NCBI GenBank assembly: GCA_013140485.1
Contig: JABFSS010000121.1
Coordinates: 1 to 10,475, forward strand
DNA: 10,475 bases
Reading direction: 5' to 3'
Origin: Candidatus Peribacteraceae bacterium
GTDB taxonomy: Bacteria; Patescibacteriota; Gracilibacteria; Peribacterales; Peribacteraceae
Shown: in pieces, positions 7,186 through 10,475 of the stretch
Position numbering within the stretch: position 1 is the stretch's first letter
How the letters are laid out: every line of letters starts with the position of its first letter
The notes under the pieces: generated by a model
Seen by the model: only the letters and a program-made list of their open reading frames with translations
Databases searched by the model: none
What the model was told of the DNA's origin: nothing
Program-made: the position numbers and the translations under genes

Positions 7186-9417
7186 TCAGTCTCCACTCAG
7201 GCGCTTTCGCAGATCGTCATTGTCCGGCAGCTTGTCCGCATCAGCGCTGCGCTTTTTCCATTTCTCGCGGACGGCGGTCAACGAATTTTTGTCGGATGCG
7301 ATCGCGTCGATCAGCCATTGGACGGATGCCTGGAAACGACTCTTCTTGGCGTTCTCCGCGAGCGCGTAGATCGCCGTGACGAAGGCGTCTTCGCCGCCGC
7401 GGACTTCAATGGACATCTCATCGAGCACGGCGTTGAAGATGCTGTCCTCGTCGAGTCCTGCCAGGAATTTCAGATCCTTGTCCGTGCCCGACGGGAAGTA
7501 GTGATTCACACCGAGACGTCTGAGGGAGCAGGGGAGTTGAAAGTCGGCGATCACGTCGGCGACCTGGGACGCGAGTCCACCTTCGCTGTGATGATCCTCA
7601 ACGACGATCAAGTGCGCCGTATCGAGTGCCGCGCGGATTATTTCCGCAGCGTCGAAGGGCCGGATGCATCCCACGTTGAGCACGCGCACGCGCTTTTTTT
7701 CTTCGTTCCACAGCCTGTCGGCGGCGGCCACAGCATCGTGGACGGGAATCCCGATGGCGACGATCGTCGCATCATCCGTCCCGTCACCTGCGCCACGGAC
7801 GACGTCCGTCTTTCCATTGAACACGTATTCTTTGCCGTAAATGACGTCGCCCTTCGGCGTCAGGAGTTGCGGGTGGCCCGACCGCGGGAAGAAGACATAC
7901 ACGCTGTTGCTCCCGTCTGCGATGATCTCCATCCCGCGTTCCGCCGCGGCAGCGGCTTGATTGCTGTCGGCGGGCATCCAGACCTGCGTGTGATCGAATG
8001 GGAGATTCAAGTAATTGCGTTCCTGATGCGTCTCGCCGTCTTCGCCCACGCTCAAACCCGCGTGCGTGCAGTCGTGCAGGACGCCGCATCTCGTGTGGCC
8101 GCAGTTCACGTCAATGAGTCGGGCATTGGCTCTGGCTTCGTTCGTGCCGAATGCGGCGAACGTGTAGGTGACGGGGAGGAGCCCGGACTGCCGCATTCCT
8201 GCCGCCATCATATACATGTTGGCTTCGGCGACGCCGACGTTGATCACGCGATCGGGGAAGTCCTTCCCGACTTTGTCGAAGCCGCCGGATCCCGCGAGGT
8301 CCGCGTGGAGTATCACGATGCGCGGATCGGCTTTCATCATGGCTTTGAGATGCACGGCGCCGAAGTCTTGTCTTGCTGCTCCCTTTTCGGATGTGATCGT
8401 TCGCGAGTAGCCTTTGAGATTTTTGACGGAAAAGGGGAGGGCGCTCGGGACTGGGACCGGGCTCGGGCTCGGCCGCAATTTCTCATATTTTTTCGTCAAC
8501 TCCTCGAGCGGCGGCAGGTCCTTCAGTGCAGCAGCAGCGACGTCATCTTTGAGCGGACTGCCATGGTAGTTCACCTCCGTTGTATTCGATCCTTCTTCCA
8601 TGATCTTCACGCCGTGACCCATCGTCGTGTAGTAACACAGGAAAATTGGTTTGCCCTTGCCGGTGAGTGAATCCGCCAAATCCAGTGCAGCAACCACCTG
8701 GGCAGGGTCATTCCCGTTCTGAACTTCAATGACCGTCCAGCCCGCTGCTGAAACAATTGCAGCAAAGTCCGCGGCAACTGTCCTGCTCGGAATTCCCGAG
8801 AGCTGAATGTCATTGAAGTCCCCGTGTATCATCAAATTTCCCGTGCCGAGATGCGATGCGAGACGGATGGCTTCCATCACTTGACCTTCTTGACTGTCGC
8901 CGTCGCCGATCAGCACGTCGACCGTTCCCTTTTTCTTTTGATACTGGAGACCGAAGGCGACGCCGAGCGCATTGCTGACGCCCTTTCCCAGTGGTCCAAA
9001 GCCGAAAGGGATGTCACCAATTCCCGCCTCCACGTGCCCCGGCAAACCGTCGGGTTTGCGGAAACTGTCGATGATCGCCTGCGGTGATGCCAGTCGCGCA
9101 TCGCGTCCATTCCTGTTCATCAGCCACTGCATTCCGTACGCGAGGAGGCTCAAATGCCCGGCACTCATGCGCATCGCGGGATCGACCTCGGGATTGCGTC
9201 GCTTGTGAACGAAATACGTGAACGTGAATGCGGAGAGGGGACCGCCGGGATGTCCGGATTTATGCTTCGTCGGGCCCTGAATGCATAGGTGCGCCATAAT
9301 CTGGTGTGCGATCGTGTAGGCATCCACATCATCTTTGGATAATTTCGCCGACTCCTTCGGTCCGATCCAATGACGCTCGCCGGGGGATGATGCGGCGGCG
9401 ATTCTTTGCAAAGACAT
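7186..9417 (-). CDS. tkt: Transketolase, with C-terminal extension
   Basis: 743 aa, cytosolic. Transfers two-carbon ketol units in the non-oxidative pentose phosphate pathway using thiamine diphosphate (TPP) and a divalent metal. Visible family motifs: KSGHPGG at 53-59; GHLS with His88; GPLGKGVSNALG; the TPP/metal motif GDGDSQEG from 171 with Asn202; HGSPL with His285; the catalytic-acid motif VGVAEANM with Glu398; GEDGETHQ at 458-465 with His464; and the substrate phosphate-contacting Arg512 (FFPRSG). The pyrophosphate and pyrimidine domains are joined by a Pro/Ser linker (316-328, PSPSPVPVPSALP). About 75 residues follow the usual C-terminal domain (from about 669), charged and predicted helical, making the protein longer than the roughly 660-aa E. 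coli enzyme. The ATG at 9417 was chosen because GAAGGA lies seven bases upstream; the GTG at 9468 lacks such a site. The stop abuts the convergent surface gene. It lies 55 bp downstream of the transposase gene on the same strand, with no clear terminator between. Confidence 0.96.
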   Translation of the reverse strand: MSLQRIAAASSPGERHWIGPKESAKLSKDDVDAYTIAHQIMAHLCIQGPTKHKSGHPGGPLSAFTFTYFVHKRRNPEVDPAMRMSAGHLSLLAYGMQWLMNRNGRDARLASPQAIIDSFRKPDGLPGHVEAGIGDIPFGFGPLGKGVSNALGVAFGLQYQKKKGTVDVLIGDGDSQEGQVMEAIRLASHLGTGNLMIHGDFNDIQLSGIPSRTVAADFAAIVSAAGWTVIEVQNGNDPAQVVAALDLADSLTGKGKPIFLCYYTTMGHGVKIMEEGSNTTEVNYHGSPLKDDVAAAALKDLPPLEELTKKYEKLRPSPSPVPVPSALPFSVKNLKGYSRTITSEKGAARQDFGAVHLKAMMKADPRIVILHADLAGSGGFDKVGKDFPDRVINVGVAEANMYMMAAGMRQSGLLPVTYTFAAFGTNEARANARLIDVNCGHTRCGVLHDCTHAGLSVGEDGETHQERNYLNLPFDHTQVWMPADSNQAAAAAERGMEIIADGSNSVYVFFPRSGHPQLLTPKGDVIYGKEYVFNGKTDVVRGAGDGTDDATIVAIGIPVHDAVAAADRLWNEEKKRVRVLNVGCIRPFDAAEIIRAALDTAHLIVVEDHHSEGGLASQVADVIADFQLPCSLRRLGVNHYFPSGTDKDLKFLAGLDEDSIFNAVLDEMSIEVRGGEDAFVTAIYALAENAKKSRFQASVQWLIDAIASDKNSLTAVREKWKKRSADADKLPDNDDLRKRLSGD

Positions 9418-9424
9418 CGGGACG

Positions 9425-9430
9425 TCCTTC
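9425..9430 (-). promoter_or_regulatory. Ribosome binding site deciding the transketolase start
   Basis: GAAGGA on the minus strand, seven bases upstream of the ATG at 9417. The alternative GTG at 9468 is preceded only by weak AGAATGA-like sequence. Its extra 17 residues (MRPDPTSLIGKPAKDVP) precede the recognisable part of the protein. This supports the shorter 743-aa form. Confidence 0.7.
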
Positions 9431-9472
9431 GCCGGTTTGCCGATCAATGATGTGGGGTCGGGGCGCACGCGG

Positions 9473-10093
9473 TCATTCTATGGATGTAGGGGCGGAAACG
9501 CCATGCTTCGATTGGGATGGATTGTCGATGATGTACCGGCGCATGCGATCCAACGCATCCTGATCCCGGATAATGCGGTCGTGATAACGCGGTTGCCACG
9601 CGAAATCATGAAATCCCGCGATGCGTATCCGTTTCGTACAAACCGATTTGAATTGATTGATGATGGATCCCAAACATCCCGGTTTCCATGATGCGGTGTT
9701 GTTCCGACCGGCCGCGGGCGATATTTTTTCGTTTGTGGATATTTTCAACGCGGCCGTTGTCATATTTCGAACGGGCGTAGGGACGCCCCGGCGGGGCGTC
9801 CCTACGTCGTCCGTTTGTGTTGCCCCCGTGATGGCAACGATGCCGTGAAAATGATTTGGCATGATGATCCATCGGTCCAAATGCACATATGGTCGGATCG
9901 TTTCGGTTTTTACCCATTCATCGGCGACAATGGATCCGATGGGTGACAAACACATGAACCCATCGCGAACGTTGCCAAAATGACAAACCCGGCCATGGGT
10001 ACAAATCGTGATGAAATACCACCCGGCGGATCCGTAATCATGCCCGGGCATGCGTGCCGATTCACAACGGTACCGATTCCGAAATAACGTCAT
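9473..10093 (-). CDS. REP-associated tyrosine transposase (RAYT), Y1/HUH family
   Basis: 206 aa from the ATG at 10093. Related to IS200/IS605 TnpA single-strand transposases; RAYTs act on REP palindromes and are usually single-copy and not flanked by IS ends. Motifs: N-terminal FRNRYRCESARMPGHDYG then WYFITICTHGRVCHFG (about 3-40); the metal-binding HUH motif in WIIMPNHFHGIV (His81 and His83); LGSIINQFKSV (about 142-152); and the putative catalytic Tyr170 in WQPRYHDRIIRDQ. All key residues are present, so it may be active. The frame is open to a GTG at 10141, but family members typically start just before the FRNRYR segment. A GGGAG one base from the ATG is too close to be a good site. Oddities: residues 96-106 (DVGTPRRGVPT) are encoded by a perfect palindrome, and the C-terminus HGVSAPTSIE is encoded by a second hairpin. 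It sits between the peptidase and transketolase genes on the same strand. Confidence 0.9.
   Translation of the reverse strand: MTLFRNRYRCESARMPGHDYGSAGWYFITICTHGRVCHFGNVRDGFMCLSPIGSIVADEWVKTETIRPYVHLDRWIIMPNHFHGIVAITGATQTDDVGTPRRGVPTPVRNMTTAALKISTNEKISPAAGRNNTASWKPGCLGSIINQFKSVCTKRIRIAGFHDFAWQPRYHDRIIRDQDALDRMRRYIIDNPSQSKHGVSAPTSIE
9487..9502 (+). repeat. REP-like hairpin with GTAG tetranucleotide at the RAYT 3' end
   Basis: On the plus strand, GTAG (9487-9490) is followed at once by GGCG-GAAA-CGCC (9491-9502), a GNRA-type tetraloop hairpin. A GTAG tetranucleotide at the foot of a palindrome is the signature recognised by TnpA-REP in enterobacterial REPs. On the minus strand it encodes the last residues of the RAYT (GVSAPT), 12 bases before its stop. 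Confidence 0.55.
9776..9806. repeat. REP-like perfect palindrome inside the RAYT coding region
   Basis: CGTAGGGACGCCCC (9776-9789) and its exact reverse complement GGGGCGTCCCTACG (9793-9806) flank a GGC loop, giving a 14-bp stem. Both strands carry GTAG at the foot of the stem (9777-9780, and the complement of 9802-9805). It is read in frame as DVGTPRRGVPT, between the HUH motif and the C-terminal Tyr motif, where insertion would lengthen a loop. It shares the GTAGGG(G/A)CG head with the hairpin at 9487. Confidence 0.75.
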
Positions 10094-10153
10094 GCTCCCA
10101 TAATCGATTGCCCCTATTGTCTGTGGAATACCCTCCCGCACATTTCGTTTTTG

Positions 10154-10159
10154 ATTATG
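10154..10159 (-). promoter_or_regulatory. Weak -10 candidate upstream of the RAYT gene
   Basis: CATAAT on the minus strand, preceded by TGA (extended -10-like). It lies between the upstream terminator and the RAYT start, about 60 bp before the ATG at 10093. A convincing -35 is not visible. It is the only promoter-like sequence in this 120-bp gap, and transketolase might also be read from it. Confidence 0.3.
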
Positions 10160-10183
10160 TCATTTTATCGCTTCGGGATAACG

Positions 10184-10213
10184 AAAAATCCGTTCTACGA
10201 CCCTGTGGAACGG
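10184..10213 (-). terminator. Rho-independent terminator after the C39-like peptidase gene
   Basis: On the minus strand CCGTTC (10213-10208) pairs with GAACGG (10195-10190). The enclosed 12 nt can add two further pairs past a mismatch, and ATTTTT follows. It begins immediately after the peptidase TGA. It should insulate the peptidase from the RAYT and transketolase genes. Confidence 0.65.
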
Positions 10214-10475
10214 TCATCGTTCGATGATCACCATCGCCTTCCTGCCATTACGAATATCCTCCTTTACCCCCGTCCAGTCGTGGATGGCGCTGACGAGAAC
10301 GTCCACGTCGTATTTGTACTGACTGCCACGCTTGGTGCCGGGATCGTTGACGATGAATTTATCGCCCGTCCAGCCTTCTTCAAATCCGATGATGGTCAGT
10401 GCGTGGTACCAGGGGCCTTCACCGGAAAAATAGGGGTTGCCCAGGTCGCGGCCCGCCGCCGGAATGACGACCGGG
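10214..10475 (-). CDS. C39-like cysteine peptidase domain protein, C-terminal end (5' part outside window)
   Basis: The minus-strand frame is open from the window edge (first whole codon 10474-10472) to the TGA at 10216-10214, giving 86 visible residues. The sequence reads PVVIPAAGRDLGNPYFSG, then WYHALTIIGFEE, FIVNDPGTKRG, YDVDVLVSAIHDW and a terminal hydrophobic RKAMVIIER. It matches the C-terminal half of the Peptidase_C39_2-type papain-fold domain. His24 of the visible part (in WYHAL) is the likely catalytic histidine, and Asn43/Asp44 (NDPG) the third catalytic residue. The catalytic Cys lies upstream, outside the window. These domains are commonly on exported proteins in uncultivated bacteria, with peptidoglycan- or protein-directed roles that are rarely proven. 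The stop is followed directly by a terminator. Confidence 0.82.
   Translation of the reverse strand, partial: PVVIPAAGRDLGNPYFSGEGPWYHALTIIGFEEGWTGDKFIVNDPGTKRGSQYKYDVDVLVSAIHDWTGVKEDIRNGRKAMVIIER

Noticed and set aside
7318..8670. 450-codon open frame antisense to transketolase
   Set aside because: Its peptide shows no family motif and it lies wholly within a strongly supported gene on the other strand. It is a codon-bias shadow.
9418..9468. GTG at 9468 as the transketolase start
   Set aside because: No good Shine-Dalgarno precedes it, whereas GAAGGA sits seven bases before the ATG at 9417.
10094..10141. GTG at 10141 as the RAYT start
   Set aside because: No Shine-Dalgarno precedes it, and the first 16 residues lie outside the recognisable family N-terminus. 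Not fully excluded.
1..10475. UGA-as-glycine code (Gracilibacteria/Absconditabacteria type)
   Set aside because: TGA ends five genes at expected C-termini, and no conserved motif requires reading through TGA.
1..10475. CRISPR array, tRNA or rRNA
   Set aside because: No regularly spaced direct repeats, cloverleaf-like sequences or conserved rRNA motifs were seen on either strand.

Overview
The window looks like chromosomal DNA from an uncultivated bacterium, most likely a Candidate Phyla Radiation (Patescibacteria) lineage such as Peribacteria or Peregrinibacteria. This is an inference. It rests on three tandem modular secreted proteins with the mottos VTGNLSGxxLNxxG, KNCDTIDT and ADVAE...GRVPVKV, which I associate with that group. 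TGA is a normal stop here: five of the six genes end in it, and the stops fall at expected C-termini. This argues against a UGA-recoded lineage.

Left half (1-7185, + strand): three consecutive paralogous surface or secreted proteins. The first is cut by the window edge. The second (440 aa) and third (1571 aa) each have a signal peptide and an apparent extended -10 promoter of their own. A strong intrinsic terminator separates the second from the third. The three proteins share modules: a signal-proximal NTESFQTID-type motif (2 and 3), an LRFGN...RFxFSxDLxVTG collagen-like or tail-fibre-like repeat (all three), and a C-terminal LHPE(Y/F) beta-rich module (1 and 2). The third carries two seven-repeat kelch-like beta-propellers. 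Each is followed by a homologous beta-sandwich-like module, so the core is an ancient tandem duplication with an offset of about 515 residues. Its C-terminus resembles the chaperone or autoprocessing domains on phage tail-spike-like proteins.

Right half (7186-10475, - strand): a full transketolase with an unusual C-terminal extension, a REP-associated tyrosine transposase (RAYT, Y1/HUH type), and the C-terminal end of a C39-like cysteine peptidase followed by an intrinsic terminator. The third surface gene and the transketolase gene converge with no spacing: their stop codons abut as TGA|TCA.

The two most unusual items are the twin-propeller protein and the RAYT gene. The RAYT gene contains a perfect 14-bp-arm palindrome with GTAG feet, a REP-like element translated in frame. 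A second GTAG-hairpin forms its last codons. Genes fill nearly everything; no gap exceeds 165 bp.
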